The notes beneath the pieces are model-generated. The model did no database searches and was not told the DNA's origin. It worked only from the letters and a program-made list of their open reading frames with translations. This document shows, in pieces, positions 36,887-46,901 of a stretch of DNA of 64,000 nucleotides. The translations under genes and the position numbers were made by a program. The stretch is from Alphaproteobacteria bacterium (GTDB taxonomy: Bacteria > Pseudomonadota > Gammaproteobacteria > Burkholderiales > Burkholderiaceae_C), in the NCBI GenBank assembly GCA_030054175.1, contig JASGCM010000005.1, positions 99,238 through 163,237 of the forward strand, given 5' to 3'. The stretch's first letter is position 1; each line of letters opens with the position of its first letter.

Positions 36887-37906
36887 ATGTTGAACCTCAA
36901 ATCTTGTCTCGTGGCCCTGGGCCTGGGTGCTGTAGCCTTGGTCAGTCATGCTGCGGACATCACTGGTGCCGGCGCTACGTTTCCCTACCCTATTTATGCC
37001 AAGTGGGCCGAGGCCTACAAGAAGGAAACCGACGTTGGTCTGAATTATCAATCCATTGGGTCGTCTGGCGGCATTCGTCAAATCCGAGCCAAAACCGTCA
37101 CTTTGGGTGCCACCGATGCGCCAGTCAAGGGCGAAGACTTGGACAAGGACGGCATGGTGCAGTTCCCCGCCATCATTGGCGGCACGGTGCCGGTGGTGAA
37201 CTTGGACGGTTTCAAGCCGGGTGAGTTGCGCATCACGGGGGCTGTGCTGGCTGAAGTGTTCATGGGCACCATCACCCAGTGGAATGACGCCAAATTGGCA
37301 GCCCTGAATCCTGGAAAAAACTTGCCCAACCAAGCCATCACTGTGGTGCATCGCGCTGACGGTTCCGGCACCACCTTCAACTTCACCGATTACCTCACGG
37401 CCGTGAGCAAAGACTGGGCCGACAAGGTGGGCAAAGGCGCAGCCGTCAAGTGGCCTGCAGCTTCTTCAGTTGGGGGCAAAGGCAATGAAGGGGTGGCTGC
37501 CAACGTCAACCGCGTCAAGGGGGCTGTGGGTTATGTCGAGTATGCCTATGTGAAGAAGAACAACATGAACTTCTTGCAATTGCAAAACGCCGATGGCAAG
37601 TATGTGTCACCCGATGACCTGACCTTTGCAGCAGCTGCAGCCGGGGCGGATTGGTTCAGCGTTCCGGGTATGGGGGTTTCGATGGTCAACGCCAAAGGTG
37701 CCAACAGCTGGCCCATCAGCACCGCCTCGTTCATTTTGATGTACAAAGAGCCGGTTGACAAGGTGGCCTCTAAAGCGGTCATCGCCTTCTTTGACTGGTC
37801 GTTCAAGAACGGTAAAAAGATGGCCGAGGAACTCGATTACGTACCACTGCCTGATGCGCTGACCCAGCAAATTCGCCAGCGTGTCTGGTCTCAGATCAAG
37901 AACTGA
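36887..37906 (+). CDS. pstS: Phosphate ABC transporter, periplasmic phosphate-binding protein
   Basis: 339 residues from MLNLKSCLVALGLGAVALVS with a signal peptide cleaved near SHAADITG. Phosphate-binding segments ITGAGATFPYPIYAKW, SIGSSGGIRQI and RADGSGTTFNFTDYL are present. AAAGGA precedes the start. It captures phosphate for PstCAB and is the first gene behind the Pho box. Confidence 0.96.
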   Translation: MLNLKSCLVALGLGAVALVSHAADITGAGATFPYPIYAKWAEAYKKETDVGLNYQSIGSSGGIRQIRAKTVTLGATDAPVKGEDLDKDGMVQFPAIIGGTVPVVNLDGFKPGELRITGAVLAEVFMGTITQWNDAKLAALNPGKNLPNQAITVVHRADGSGTTFNFTDYLTAVSKDWADKVGKGAAVKWPAASSVGGKGNEGVAANVNRVKGAVGYVEYAYVKKNNMNFLQLQNADGKYVSPDDLTFAAAAAGADWFSVPGMGVSMVNAKGANSWPISTASFILMYKEPVDKVASKAVIAFFDWSFKNGKKMAEELDYVPLPDALTQQIRQRVWSQIKN

Positions 37907-37915
37907 CCCCTACTA

Positions 37916-37952
37916 CCCCAGGTGAGGCCAATGCCGAACCTGGGGCCACCTG
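37916..37952 (+). promoter_or_regulatory. pstS-pstC intercistronic hairpin with an alternative pairing
   Basis: CCCCAGGT (37916-37923) pairs with ACCTGGGG (37938-37945). The CAGGTG at 37919-37924 can instead pair with CACCTG at 37947-37952, just before the pstC start. A stem after pstS commonly reduces downstream expression so that the binding protein is in excess; no T run follows. Confidence 0.5.
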
Positions 37953-37953
37953 A

Positions 37954-38994
37954 ATGGAAAAACCGATGCCACCCTCTGCGTCCCCTTCAGAAACATCAGA
38001 GAACTTGACCATGAGTGCTTCCGAAAACGATCGTTTACCGATGGAAGAAATGCGCCGTATCGCGGGTCGCCAACAGACCCAGGATTGGTTGTTTCACCAA
38101 CTCACGCGTTTGTTTTCCTGGGTCGTACTCGCTGCTTTGATTGGGATCATCATCTCTTTGGTGATCAATGCCACGCCGGCGTTCAGCAAGTTCGGCATGG
38201 AGTTCGTCTGGCGGGTCGAGTGGGACATCATCAACGAGGAGTTTGGGGCGGCCATCGCGATTTTTGGCACTGTCGCCAGTGCCAGTATTGCTTTGCTGAT
38301 CGCGGTGCCCTTGTCGTTCGGCATCGCACTTTTCCTGACCGAAACCTGTCCTGTGGTGTTGCGCCGCCCCTTGGGAACAGCCATCGAATTGTTGGCTGCG
38401 GTGCCATCCATCATCTACGGCATGTTCGGCTTGTTTTTATTTGCCCCCCTGTTTGCTGAATACGGCCAGCCGGCTTTGCAGTCGACCTTGGGGCAAATGC
38501 CTTTGATTGGCCCGCTGTTTGGTGGCGCCATGAATGGCATCGGTATTTTGGCGGCCGGTTTGATTTTGTCGTTCATGATTCTGCCCTTCATATCAGCCGT
38601 GTTGCGTGACGTTTTCGAGATCGTTCCTTCGGTGTTGCGCGAGTCGGCCTATGGGCTGGGGTGCACCACCTGGGAGGTGGTGCGACACATCATCTTGCCC
38701 TACACCCAAAAGGGTGTGATCGGCGGGGTGATGCTGGGCCTGGGGCGCGCTCTGGGCGAGACCATGGCGGTGACCTTCGTGATTGGCAATTCTCAGCGCA
38801 TTTCTTCGTCATTGTTTGCCCCAGGTACATCGATCGCTTCGACCTTGGCCAACGAGTTTGGTGAGGCCGATGATTTCCACTTGTCGGCGCTTTTCGCCTT
38901 GGGTCTGTTGCTATTCCTGATCACTTTGGTGGTTTTGGCTGCGGCAAAACTGATGATCCTGCGCGCTGAAAAATCCAAAGGCAGCAAAACCTGA
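37954..38994 (+). CDS. pstC: Phosphate ABC transporter permease PstC
   Basis: 346 residues from the ATG at 37954, with hydrophilic N-terminus and first helix near 50-72. Later ATGs at 37966 and 38011 are possible because no strong ribosome binding site is visible. Permease features: LAAVPSIIYGMFGLF and GLGRALGETMAVTFVIGN (EAA/coupling region). Pairs with PstA in the membrane. Confidence 0.93.
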   Translation: MEKPMPPSASPSETSENLTMSASENDRLPMEEMRRIAGRQQTQDWLFHQLTRLFSWVVLAALIGIIISLVINATPAFSKFGMEFVWRVEWDIINEEFGAAIAIFGTVASASIALLIAVPLSFGIALFLTETCPVVLRRPLGTAIELLAAVPSIIYGMFGLFLFAPLFAEYGQPALQSTLGQMPLIGPLFGGAMNGIGILAAGLILSFMILPFISAVLRDVFEIVPSVLRESAYGLGCTTWEVVRHIILPYTQKGVIGGVMLGLGRALGETMAVTFVIGNSQRISSSLFAPGTSIASTLANEFGEADDFHLSALFALGLLLFLITLVVLAAAKLMILRAEKSKGSKT

Positions 38995-39003
38995 GGTCCA
39001 TCG

Positions 39004-39852
39004 ATGAATTCCAAAGTTTATCAACGTCGCAAAATGGTCAATCGCGTTGGATTGACTCTCTCCATGGCCGCCATGGCCCTGGGCTTGGCCGTGTTGCTCT
39101 CTATCCTTTTCGTGCTGTTTAAAAATGGCTTTGCGGCTTTGGATTGGGCCATGTTCTCCCAGCCCACTCCGGCCCCTGGCAGCGAAGGTGGAGGCCTTGC
39201 CAATGCCATCATCGGTAGCCTGATGATGATTGCCTTCACCGTGCTGATAAGTACTCCTGTAGGTATATTGGCTGGGGTTTATTTGGCGGAGTATGGTGAC
39301 GAAAGCAAAACTGCAGAGTTCACTCGTTTTATCACCGACATCATGTTGTCAGCCCCGTCCATCGTTTTGGGTTTGTTCGTTTATGCAATCTGGGTGTCCC
39401 AGGTCAAGCATTTTTCAGGCTGGGCGGGTTCGATGGCCTTGTCTCTGATCGCCATTCCGGTGGTGGTTCGCACGACAGAAAACATGTTGCGCTTGGTGCC
39501 TGGCAGCCTGCGCGAGGCGGCCTTTGCTTTGGGGGCACCTCGCTGGAAGGTGGCGACCATGGTCACCCTGAGGGCGGCCCGTTCAGGCGTGATCACTGGC
39601 CTGTTGTTGGCTTTGGCTCGCATCAGCGGAGAGACTGCCCCATTGTTATTCACTGCATTGAACAATCAGTTTATGTCCTTTAACATGAACGCACCGATGG
39701 CCAATTTGCCGGTGGTGATATTCCAATTCGCCATGAGTCCCTACGACAACTGGGTGCGCTTGGCCTGGGGCGGCGCCTTGCTGATCACCTTGACGGTGTT
39801 GATCCTCAACATCATCGCGCGGGTCTTCTTCCGCGAAAAAAGCACGGTTTAA
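39004..39852 (+). CDS. pstA: Phosphate ABC transporter permease PstA
   Basis: 282 residues, six helices; [20 protein letters not shown] and [17 protein letters not shown] are family landmarks. It lies 9 bases after pstC and 10 before pstB. Confidence 0.95.
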   Translation: MNSKVYQRRKMVNRVGLTLSMAAMALGLAVLLSILFVLFKNGFAALDWAMFSQPTPAPGSEGGGLANAIIGSLMMIAFTVLISTPVGILAGVYLAEYGDESKTAEFTRFITDIMLSAPSIVLGLFVYAIWVSQVKHFSGWAGSMALSLIAIPVVVRTTENMLRLVPGSLREAAFALGAPRWKVATMVTLRAARSGVITGLLLALARISGETAPLLFTALNNQFMSFNMNAPMANLPVVIFQFAMSPYDNWVRLAWGGALLITLTVLILNIIARVFFREKSTV

Positions 39853-39862
39853 GGATACTTTC

Positions 39863-40642
39863 ATGAACGACCATATTCAAACCTCACTGCCCAACGCCAT
39901 TGAGGTCAGACAGCTGAACTTTTACTATGGCAAGTTTCAGGGATTGCGCAATATCCATTTGGACATCGCCGAAAAAAAAGTGACTGCTTTCATTGGCCCC
40001 TCGGGTTGCGGAAAGTCCACTTTGCTTCGCACCTTGAACCGCATGTACAGCCTCTATCCAGGGCAGCGTGCAGAGGGCCAAATCAATTTTTATGGCCAGG
40101 ATATCTTGGCGCCGGATCAGGACTTGAACCTGTTGCGAGCGCGCATCGGCATGGTGTTTCAAAAGCCCACACCTTTTCCCATGTCAATCTATGACAACAT
40201 CGCTTTTGGGGTCCGTCTTTATGAAAATTTGAGTCGAAGCGATATGGATGATCGAGTGGAATGGGCTTTGACCAAGGCCGCTTTGTGGAATGAGGTCAAG
40301 GACAAACTGGGCCAAAGTGGTCTGTCACTTTCGGGGGGGCAGCAGCAGCGTTTGTGCATCGCCCGCTCGGTGGCGGTCAAGCCCTCGGTGATTTTGCTTG
40401 ATGAACCGACCTCGGCGTTGGACCCCATTTCAACTGCCAAGGTGGAAGAGTTGGTCAATGAGTTGAAGAGCGATTACACCGTGGCCATCGTGACGCATAA
40501 CATGCAGCAAGCGGCCAGGGTGAGTGATTTCACCGCCTATATGTACTTGGGGGAGTTGGTTGAGTTCGGTGCCACCGAGCAGATTTTCTTCAAGCCCCAG
40601 CGCACAGAGACCGAAGACTACATCACCGGCCGTTTCGGCTGA
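39863..40642 (+). CDS. pstB: Phosphate ABC transporter ATP-binding protein PstB
   Basis: 259 residues. Walker [10 protein letters not shown], signature [15 protein letters not shown], Walker [14 protein letters not shown]. The Q-loop region [20 protein letters not shown] is diagnostic of PstB. It drives phosphate import and, with PhoU and PhoR, signals phosphate status. Confidence 0.97.
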   Translation: MNDHIQTSLPNAIEVRQLNFYYGKFQGLRNIHLDIAEKKVTAFIGPSGCGKSTLLRTLNRMYSLYPGQRAEGQINFYGQDILAPDQDLNLLRARIGMVFQKPTPFPMSIYDNIAFGVRLYENLSRSDMDDRVEWALTKAALWNEVKDKLGQSGLSLSGGQQQRLCIARSVAVKPSVILLDEPTSALDPISTAKVEELVNELKSDYTVAIVTHNMQQAARVSDFTAYMYLGELVEFGATEQIFFKPQRTETEDYITGRFG

Positions 40643-40655
40643 AACAGGAGATCAC

Positions 40656-41369
40656 ATGCCAGACAAGCATTTATCCTCACAATTCGACAGCGATCTCAAT
40701 GCCGTCTCCTCTCGTTTGATGGAGTTGGGCGGTATGGTCGAGTCGCAGATCCGTCAAGCCGTCTACGCACTGTCTCAGTTCAGCTCTGAAGTGGCAGATC
40801 AAGTGCTGACTGGAGAGGTTCGCGTCAATGCGCTTGAGGTTGAAATTGACCGGGACATCGCTTCGATCATTGGCCGCCGACAGCCGACTGCGCGTGATTT
40901 GCGTCTGTTGATGGCGATCTCGAAAGCCACAGCCAATCTGGAGCGTGCCGGGGATGAGGCCGAGCGCATCGCTCGCATGGTCAAGGCCATCGTGGCCGAG
41001 GGCATGCCGCGCAGTCTGCCAGCTTCCGAGTTGCGGGTGGCCACCGAGTTGGCCAGCAATTTGCTTCGCAAGGCGCTTGATGCCTTCGCTCGTTTAGATA
41101 CGCAGGCGGCTTTGGCCATTTTGAAGGAAGACAACCTGATCGATCAGGAGTTCGATGGCTTCGTGCGCAAGCTGATCACCTACATGATGGAAGATGCCCG
41201 AACGATCGGCGCCAGTTTGGATTTATTGTTCATTGCCAAGGCGATTGAGCGGATTGGTGATCATGCCAAGAACATCGCTGAGTTGATCATCTATATCGTC
41301 AAGGGCGACGATGTCCGGCACGTGCCTCTGGCCAAAATTGAGTCCAATCTGCAATCATCGGCGTCATGA
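40656..41369 (+). CDS. phoU: Phosphate signalling protein PhoU
   Basis: 237 residues from MPDKHLSSQFDSDLNAVSSR with an AGGAG site upstream. Two three-helix PhoU repeats with metal-binding E/DxxxD motifs (GDEAERIARM; AIERIGDHAKNIAEL). It keeps PhoR in the phosphate-replete state. The stop overlaps the phoB start. Confidence 0.96.
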   Translation: MPDKHLSSQFDSDLNAVSSRLMELGGMVESQIRQAVYALSQFSSEVADQVLTGEVRVNALEVEIDRDIASIIGRRQPTARDLRLLMAISKATANLERAGDEAERIARMVKAIVAEGMPRSLPASELRVATELASNLLRKALDAFARLDTQAALAILKEDNLIDQEFDGFVRKLITYMMEDARTIGASLDLLFIAKAIERIGDHAKNIAELIIYIVKGDDVRHVPLAKIESNLQSSAS

Positions 41370-42058
41370 GGCATTTACCCCGCGTTTTGATCGTCGAGGA
41401 TGAGTCTGCGATTGCTGAGTTGATTGCGGTGAACTTGCGGCATAACGGGATGTCGCCGGTCTGGGCAGAGGATGGTGCGCGTGCGCAATTGGAAATCGAT
41501 GCAGTTTTGCCCGATATCATTTTGCTGGATTGGATGTTGCCGGGGCAAAGCGGCGTGGCCTTGGCCAAAAAATGGCGTTCTGATGTGCGCACCCGCACCA
41601 TTCCGATTCTGATGTTGACAGCCCGATCAGAAGAAAACGACAAGGTGTCCGGGTTAGATGCTGGTGCGGATGATTACATCACCAAGCCATTTTCTACCCA
41701 GGAACTGATGGCGCGTATTCGGGCGGTGCTTCGTCGGCGGGCTCCCGAGCAGGTCGGGGGTGGCGTTACGATTGGCGCTTTAACGCTGGATTCATCTACT
41801 CACCGTGTGACTCTGAACGGGCAATCTCTGAAACTTGGGCCCACTGAGTTCAAGTTGCTCAACCATTTCATGAACTACCCCGAACGTGTGCATACCCGTG
41901 GTCAGTTGTTGGACAAGGTTTGGGGCGATCATGTGTTTATCGAAGAGCGCACTGTGGACGTTCATGTCAAACGCTTGCGTGAGTCACTGGGTGTTGCGGG
42001 TTCGATGCTCGAGACCGTTCGAGGAGCAGGATACCGCTTCAGCGGTCAGGTCACTTGA
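41366..42058 (+). CDS. phoB: Phosphate regulon response regulator PhoB
   Basis: 230 residues. Receiver domain with phosphoacceptor D55 (DIILLDWMLPG) and switch T/K (MLTARSEE; YITKPFSTQEL), then an OmpR-type winged helix (TRGQLLDKVWGDHVFIEERT). It should bind the Pho box upstream of pstS. ATGA overlap with phoU. Confidence 0.96.
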   Translation: MRHLPRVLIVEDESAIAELIAVNLRHNGMSPVWAEDGARAQLEIDAVLPDIILLDWMLPGQSGVALAKKWRSDVRTRTIPILMLTARSEENDKVSGLDAGADDYITKPFSTQELMARIRAVLRRRAPEQVGGGVTIGALTLDSSTHRVTLNGQSLKLGPTEFKLLNHFMNYPERVHTRGQLLDKVWGDHVFIEERTVDVHVKRLRESLGVAGSMLETVRGAGYRFSGQVT

Positions 42059-42084
42059 CTTAGGGCAGGTTAACATACCCCGAT

Positions 42085-43434
42085 ATGTTGGGACGGATAT
42101 TGAGTTTTCTTCTGGCGTTGATGCTGGGACTGGTGTCAGGGGCCTTCATCGCCCCTGAGCAGTCTGGCATTGGCGGTCTGTGGGGCATGCTCGCAGCCTC
42201 TATTCTCTGGTTTTTTCTCGACCTGTGGTCGGGGCTATGGGTGAAACGCTGGCTCAGCCGTCCCCACTCTCAAGCCCCTGCCGCTTGGGGCGGCTGGGGA
42301 GAGATTGTTGATCGGGTTCAACGTCTGGTTCGTGTCAGCGAACGCCAGTTGTCGGCCAGTCAGGTACGGCTGGAGCAATTTTTATCGGCCATTCAGGCCT
42401 CTCCGAATGGAGTGCTGATGTTGGACGCTGATATGCGGATCGCCTGGTGCAACACCATGGCGGCGCAGCACTTGGGCATAGACCCGGCCAGGGACATGGC
42501 ACAACTCATCGGCAATTTGGTGCGTCACCCTGATTTCAGCCGCTATTTGCAACAAGGTGAGCATGCCCAACGGGTGGTGATCGATGGGCGCGAACATCGG
42601 CCTGACCATCCTCAGCGCATCGCGTTGCAACTGTTTGCATACGGCGATGGCCAGTATCTGCTCTTGAGTCAGGACATCACGGCGGTTGAACAGTCCGAGG
42701 CGATGCGACGCGATTTCGTGGCCAACGTCTCGCACGAGATCCGAACCCCACTGACGGTTCTGGCCGGTTTTGTCGAGACTTTGCTGAGTCTGGATCTGAC
42801 ACCTGATCAACAAAAATCGTACTTGAAATTGATGGAGCGACAATCACAGCGCATGCAGTCGCTGGTTGACGATCTGCTGACCTTGTCGCGTTTAGAGGGT
42901 AGCCCGATGCCGGGCAGGGAGCCCACGCCCTTGTCGGTGTTTTGGACCGCCCTGAAATCTGAAGCGCAGGCTTTGGACGAGGTGATGGCTGGTATTTGGG
43001 GGGGCTTGCACGAAGTGGTGTTTGACCCGCCTGAGCCGCCAGATTGGGCTTGCTTGGGGCAAAGAACTGAATTGCAAAGCGCCATGTCGAATTTGGTGGC
43101 CAATGCCTTGCGTTACACCCAGGTCGGCGGCCAGGTCTGCGTGTCCTGGAAATGGGGCAGTCAGGGCGAGGGTATCTTCACCGTCAGTGACAACGGCCCT
43201 GGCATCGCGCCCGAACATGTGCCGCGCATCACCGAGCGTTTCTATCGCGTGGACCGCAGCCGTTTGCGCGAGACCGGCGGGACCGGGTTGGGTTTGGCGA
43301 TTGTCAAGCATGTGGTGCAGCGCCATGGCGGAGAGTTGATCATTGCGAGCGAACTTGGGCGGGGGTCCAGCTTTAGCATCATGTTGCCTGCACACCGAGT
43401 CCAGCGCGTCAGTGGCGGGGCTGACGGCGAATGA
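42085..43434 (+). CDS. phoR: Phosphate regulon sensor histidine kinase PhoR
   Basis: 449 residues: two N-terminal membrane helices (about 3-20 and 26-48), a PAS-like domain (VRLEQFLSAIQASPNGVLML), phosphoacceptor H217 in ANVSHEIRTPLTVLAGFVET, and HATPase motifs NLVANALRYT and DNGPGI. Lacking a large periplasmic domain is normal for PhoR. The last 26 bases overlap the convergent MATE gene. Confidence 0.96.
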   Translation: MLGRILSFLLALMLGLVSGAFIAPEQSGIGGLWGMLAASILWFFLDLWSGLWVKRWLSRPHSQAPAAWGGWGEIVDRVQRLVRVSERQLSASQVRLEQFLSAIQASPNGVLMLDADMRIAWCNTMAAQHLGIDPARDMAQLIGNLVRHPDFSRYLQQGEHAQRVVIDGREHRPDHPQRIALQLFAYGDGQYLLLSQDITAVEQSEAMRRDFVANVSHEIRTPLTVLAGFVETLLSLDLTPDQQKSYLKLMERQSQRMQSLVDDLLTLSRLEGSPMPGREPTPLSVFWTALKSEAQALDEVMAGIWGGLHEVVFDPPEPPDWACLGQRTELQSAMSNLVANALRYTQVGGQVCVSWKWGSQGEGIFTVSDNGPGIAPEHVPRITERFYRVDRSRLRETGGTGLGLAIVKHVVQRHGGELIIASELGRGSSFSIMLPAHRVQRVSGGADGE

Positions 43435-44749
43435 CGACATACAGCAAACCACCGAGCACGGCCGATACGATGGTCAGGGCCAAACTGCTGCTGATCCAGA
43501 ACGCTTGCGGGCCCATCAGCGGTTCGATCCCCCAGCCGCCTTCATAGGCCAACCAGTAACCTCCGCTGAGCCCCACACCCCATAAGAAAGTGGCGTAAAC
43601 CAGCATGGGCAGGAGCGTGACCCGGTAGCAGCGCAGAACGAAAAAGCACAACACTTGCAGGGCATCGACAGTTTGGTACCAGACCAACCAAACCAGCAGA
43701 TCACCGGTGGGCCCGGCCACGGCTTCATCTTGAATGTAGAGGCGGGCAATGACATGTCGGCCCATGGCCAGGATCAAGCCAGATGCCAAGGTGTTGATCA
43801 AAAGCCAATAAAAGCCATGGAAGATGGCGGCACGGGCCATCTCGGGGCGGGCAGCGCCAATCCAATAGCTGACGCGGGCGCTGGTGGCAATCGACAGCGA
43901 CAACGGCACCATGTAGAGGAGGGCCCCCAGGTTGGAGGTGATTTGATGGCTGGCTGCGGCTTGGCTGCCCAGTCGGGCAATCAGCAGGGCCATCAGGGTG
44001 TAAGAGGTGACTTCAACGGTGATCGAGGCAGCGTTGGGCAGCCCCAGGCGCAACATTTCGATCAGTTTGCGCGGATGGGGCGCTTCCATTTTGCGCCAAA
44101 GGTACAAGCCGCGGTAGTTGCCGCGCACCAAAGCCAGCACTGAGAAGAGCGCCATGACCATGTTCACCACCAAGGTGGCGTATGCGCAGCCGATCAGTCC
44201 CCAGCCAGTCATGGGGCCGAGTCCGAAGGTAAAGAGGATAGACAGGGGGATTTTGCAGGCCAAACCCAACACTTGAACCCAAGTGACGGCTTTCGGTCGA
44301 CCCAGGGCTTGGTTGAGGTTGGCGTACAGTCGAAACCACAAGGCGGCAGGCAAGGCCCAAGCCAAGATTTCAAGGTAGTGCTCGATGACAGGGCGCAATT
44401 CGGTCGGAACCTGCGTCCATTCGAGTGCCATGCTGGCATTCATGAGCAAGGCCATCCCGACTGCGCAATTGGCCAGCCAGATGTAAATGGCTTGTCGCAA
44501 GAGACGGCCCATGTCCCTCGGGCGGCCCGCACCGTTGAGCTCAGAGAACATGGGCAGGGTGGCTTGTAGAACGCCCATCAGCGTGACAAAAACGCTGATG
44601 TAGATGGCTGAACCCACCGATAGTGCGGCCAGAGCTGATTCTGCATAACGCCCGGCCACAACGGTGTCGGTGACACCAAAGGCCATCACGGCGATTTGGC
44701 CGACCCAGACGGTCAGGGCATGTTTGGCGATCAGGCGTCGTTCATTCAC
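43409..44749 (-). CDS. MATE family efflux transporter (NorM-like)
   Basis: 446 residues, twelve predicted helices in two MatE halves (GVTDTVVAGRYAESALAALS near 25-45; ALGRPKAVTWVQVLGLACKI mid-protein). These export cationic compounds by Na+ or H+ antiport. Substrate unknown. Its start overlaps the stop of the upstream membrane protein gene (ATGA, 44746-44749), so the two are co-translated. Confidence 0.9.
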   Translation of the reverse strand: MNERRLIAKHALTVWVGQIAVMAFGVTDTVVAGRYAESALAALSVGSAIYISVFVTLMGVLQATLPMFSELNGAGRPRDMGRLLRQAIYIWLANCAVGMALLMNASMALEWTQVPTELRPVIEHYLEILAWALPAALWFRLYANLNQALGRPKAVTWVQVLGLACKIPLSILFTFGLGPMTGWGLIGCAYATLVVNMVMALFSVLALVRGNYRGLYLWRKMEAPHPRKLIEMLRLGLPNAASITVEVTSYTLMALLIARLGSQAAASHQITSNLGALLYMVPLSLSIATSARVSYWIGAARPEMARAAIFHGFYWLLINTLASGLILAMGRHVIARLYIQDEAVAGPTGDLLVWLVWYQTVDALQVLCFFVLRCYRVTLLPMLVYATFLWGVGLSGGYWLAYEGGWGIEPLMGPQAFWISSSLALTIVSAVLGGLLYVVIRRQPRH

Positions 44750-46440
44750 GGTTGGGGCTCAGTCAAGCGCCGGTAAAGCACCAGATTTTCGTATTGATCC
44801 GTGGGGCGGCGCACGGTCTGAACCCAGCGCCAGCTCGGGGCTTGGTCGGTGCTCTCAAAGGCCTCTTTGGCTCGCATGCCCACCACCAGCCACTCACACC
44901 GGGAGTCGCCACTCAGATCGATGCGCATCTGCCCGTGGTGGCGCAAGGCGGCCATTTGTGCTTTGGACAGCCCATGAACCTGAATGCACTCGGGTTGACT
45001 CATCAGGGCGACGACGTTGCGGACCAAGGGGGCGTAGCTGCGTGCAAAGTCGAGCATGGGCAGCCAAAGGGTCATGAGCAAGAGCCAGCACAGTGTGGCG
45101 CCGCTGGCTGGCAGTACCAGGCTTTTCCAAAGGGCTGAGCGGTGTCGCCCTACTCGCCATGCGACCAATGCCACCCAGGTGCCAGTGGCCGCCAAGGCCA
45201 GGGCAAAGATGGGCCATGAGAACACCAGATCCAGACCCGGCAAGAGGCGGCGCAGGTTGGCGGCAGGTTGCGTGGGCCAGCCGCTGACACCGGCGCACCA
45301 GATGATCCAGATGAGCAAAGCCGAGCCACTGAAAAACAGCAAGGTGAACCAGTCGATGAAAGCCGATACGCTGCGGCGCAGGGTCGGCAATGCGAATGCG
45401 GCCAACGCAGCGAAATAGGGCAGGGTCAGCAACAAGACGCGCTCTTCTTGCACGGTGACGATGGCCGCCAGTGCAGGGGCCAGCATGAGCAACAAGGGCA
45501 AAGCGATGTGACGGCTGGGACGCCGGCCCCACCAAGCCTGGCGCCAAGCCCATAGGGTCCAAAGCACCAGAGGCCAAGCTGGCCAGGTGAACCAGACCCA
45601 CAGACGCAGCAAGGTGGCGGTTTGTTTGGCCGTCGGGGGCAGGCTCCGCCAGGTGAACTGCCACAGTTGCAAATGCTGACTCAGGACCAGTAACAAGGCC
45701 AATCCGAGCGCCAGTATCAGGGCATGAACGGTTGAGTTTGGATGCTGCTTGTCAAGTATCAACCAAGCCAAGGCCCCGACGCCCATCAGCAGGGCCAGGG
45801 TGGGGGCTCCCGACAGGCTCAGGCTCAGCAGGGCCAGCAGGGTCAGCGCCAAGTGGGTGGCGCCTCGATGGGTGTGCAGGCCAGCCACGCCACAAAAGAG
45901 CAAGCTGCTCATGCACAACTGGGCGGCCATGGGGGTCACCTCATGAGAGGCCTGTGCCAGTCCTAAGCAGGACATCAAGGCCAACAGGCCGGCATCCGCC
46001 ATGACGCGCGCGTAGTCATCGGGACGGGCCTCGCCCCCAAAGGCAAAAGCCACCGGTTGGGCTGCCGGACTGCGCGCCAAAAGTTCAATGGCTTTCCAGG
46101 TTGCACCCATGGTCAGTCCCAACATCAGGATGAAGGGTAAGCGGCTGAGCGTGGCGGCGTCCCAGCCCGCTGGGGCTATGGCCATCACCCAGGCACCCAG
46201 CCAGTAGGGCAATAAGGCCTGCGCATCGGGGGGCAATCCCAGAAAGGTGGGCGCTTGCCATGGCGATGCACCGGTGGCCAGATCGAGCATGACACCCAGG
46301 CTGCCCATGTCGATGGTTTTCCATGGCTCTCGCCCCCAAAAACCGGGTAAAACATAGGTCAACACGAACAGGATCAGCGCCAACCTGGGCAGGCGGCGCA
46401 CCGCATCTTGGGTGACGATGGCGGGGCTGGGTGTGTTCAC
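44746..46440 (-). CDS. Large polytopic membrane protein, GT-C/ArnT-like
   Basis: 564 residues, about 11-12 hydrophobic segments, then a soluble C-terminal tail of about 120 residues. The early FWGREPWKTIDMGSLGVMLD, with acidic and basic residues in the first periplasmic loop, recalls GT-C lipid-linked sugar transferases such as ArnT, where such residues are catalytic. I could not identify other signature motifs, so glycosyltransferase function is inference. Coupled by overlap to the MATE gene. Confidence 0.6.
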   Translation of the reverse strand: MNTPSPAIVTQDAVRRLPRLALILFVLTYVLPGFWGREPWKTIDMGSLGVMLDLATGASPWQAPTFLGLPPDAQALLPYWLGAWVMAIAPAGWDAATLSRLPFILMLGLTMGATWKAIELLARSPAAQPVAFAFGGEARPDDYARVMADAGLLALMSCLGLAQASHEVTPMAAQLCMSSLLFCGVAGLHTHRGATHLALTLLALLSLSLSGAPTLALLMGVGALAWLILDKQHPNSTVHALILALGLALLLVLSQHLQLWQFTWRSLPPTAKQTATLLRLWVWFTWPAWPLVLWTLWAWRQAWWGRRPSRHIALPLLLMLAPALAAIVTVQEERVLLLTLPYFAALAAFALPTLRRSVSAFIDWFTLLFFSGSALLIWIIWCAGVSGWPTQPAANLRRLLPGLDLVFSWPIFALALAATGTWVALVAWRVGRHRSALWKSLVLPASGATLCWLLLMTLWLPMLDFARSYAPLVRNVVALMSQPECIQVHGLSKAQMAALRHHGQMRIDLSGDSRCEWLVVGMRAKEAFESTDQAPSWRWVQTVRRPTDQYENLVLYRRLTEPQP

Positions 46441-46473
46441 TGCGCGTTCATGGGAAGGGTTTTGATCAAGCCA

Positions 46474-46512
46474 AAGAAAAAGGGCAACCCGGCGATGCCT
46501 GGCTGCCCTTGA
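46474..46512 (-). terminator. Intrinsic terminator after rpmE2
   Basis: Read on the minus strand: AAGGGCAGCC ... GGTTGCCCTT followed by TTTCTTTG. Lies between the rpmE2 stop and the next gene. Confidence 0.75.
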
Positions 46513-46530
46513 TGTGGCCAGAGACCGGAA

Positions 46531-46785
46531 TTATTTGCTGGCGGTCTTGTAACGGTTGCGGAAGCGCTCGACGCGTCCCCCCATGTTATCGACAGACTTC
46601 TGGGTGCCGGTATAGAAAGGGTGGGATTCGCTCGAGGTGTCGAGTTTGAACAAGGGCAGGTCGCGCCCATCGTCCATTTTGACGGTCTCTTTGGTGTTGA
46701 CGCAAGAGCGGGTCACGAACTTGAATCCGTTGGAGAGATCCACGAAGCACACTTCGCGGTACTCGGGGTGAATGCCATCTTTCAT
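46531..46785 (-). CDS. rpmE2: 50S ribosomal protein L31 type B
   Basis: 84 residues from MKDGIHPEYREVCFVDLSNG. It lacks the CxxC zinc motif of type A L31 and has the longer C-terminal part (FRNRYKTASK), so it is the zinc-independent type B. In many bacteria a type B copy is induced at low zinc; here there is no Zur box I can recognise. It lies downstream of rho, a common pairing. Confidence 0.95.
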   Translation of the reverse strand: MKDGIHPEYREVCFVDLSNGFKFVTRSCVNTKETVKMDDGRDLPLFKLDTSSESHPFYTGTQKSVDNMGGRVERFRNRYKTASK

Positions 46786-46901
46786 GGGGTATTTCCTTTG
46801 TTGCGGTAGCCGCCTCAGCCCATCCGGGGTACTTTCCGCCAAGTCATAAATTATGCCACAGACTGCGCGAAGGGGTCGGCGCATGACGGCATGGGGTGAG
46901 T

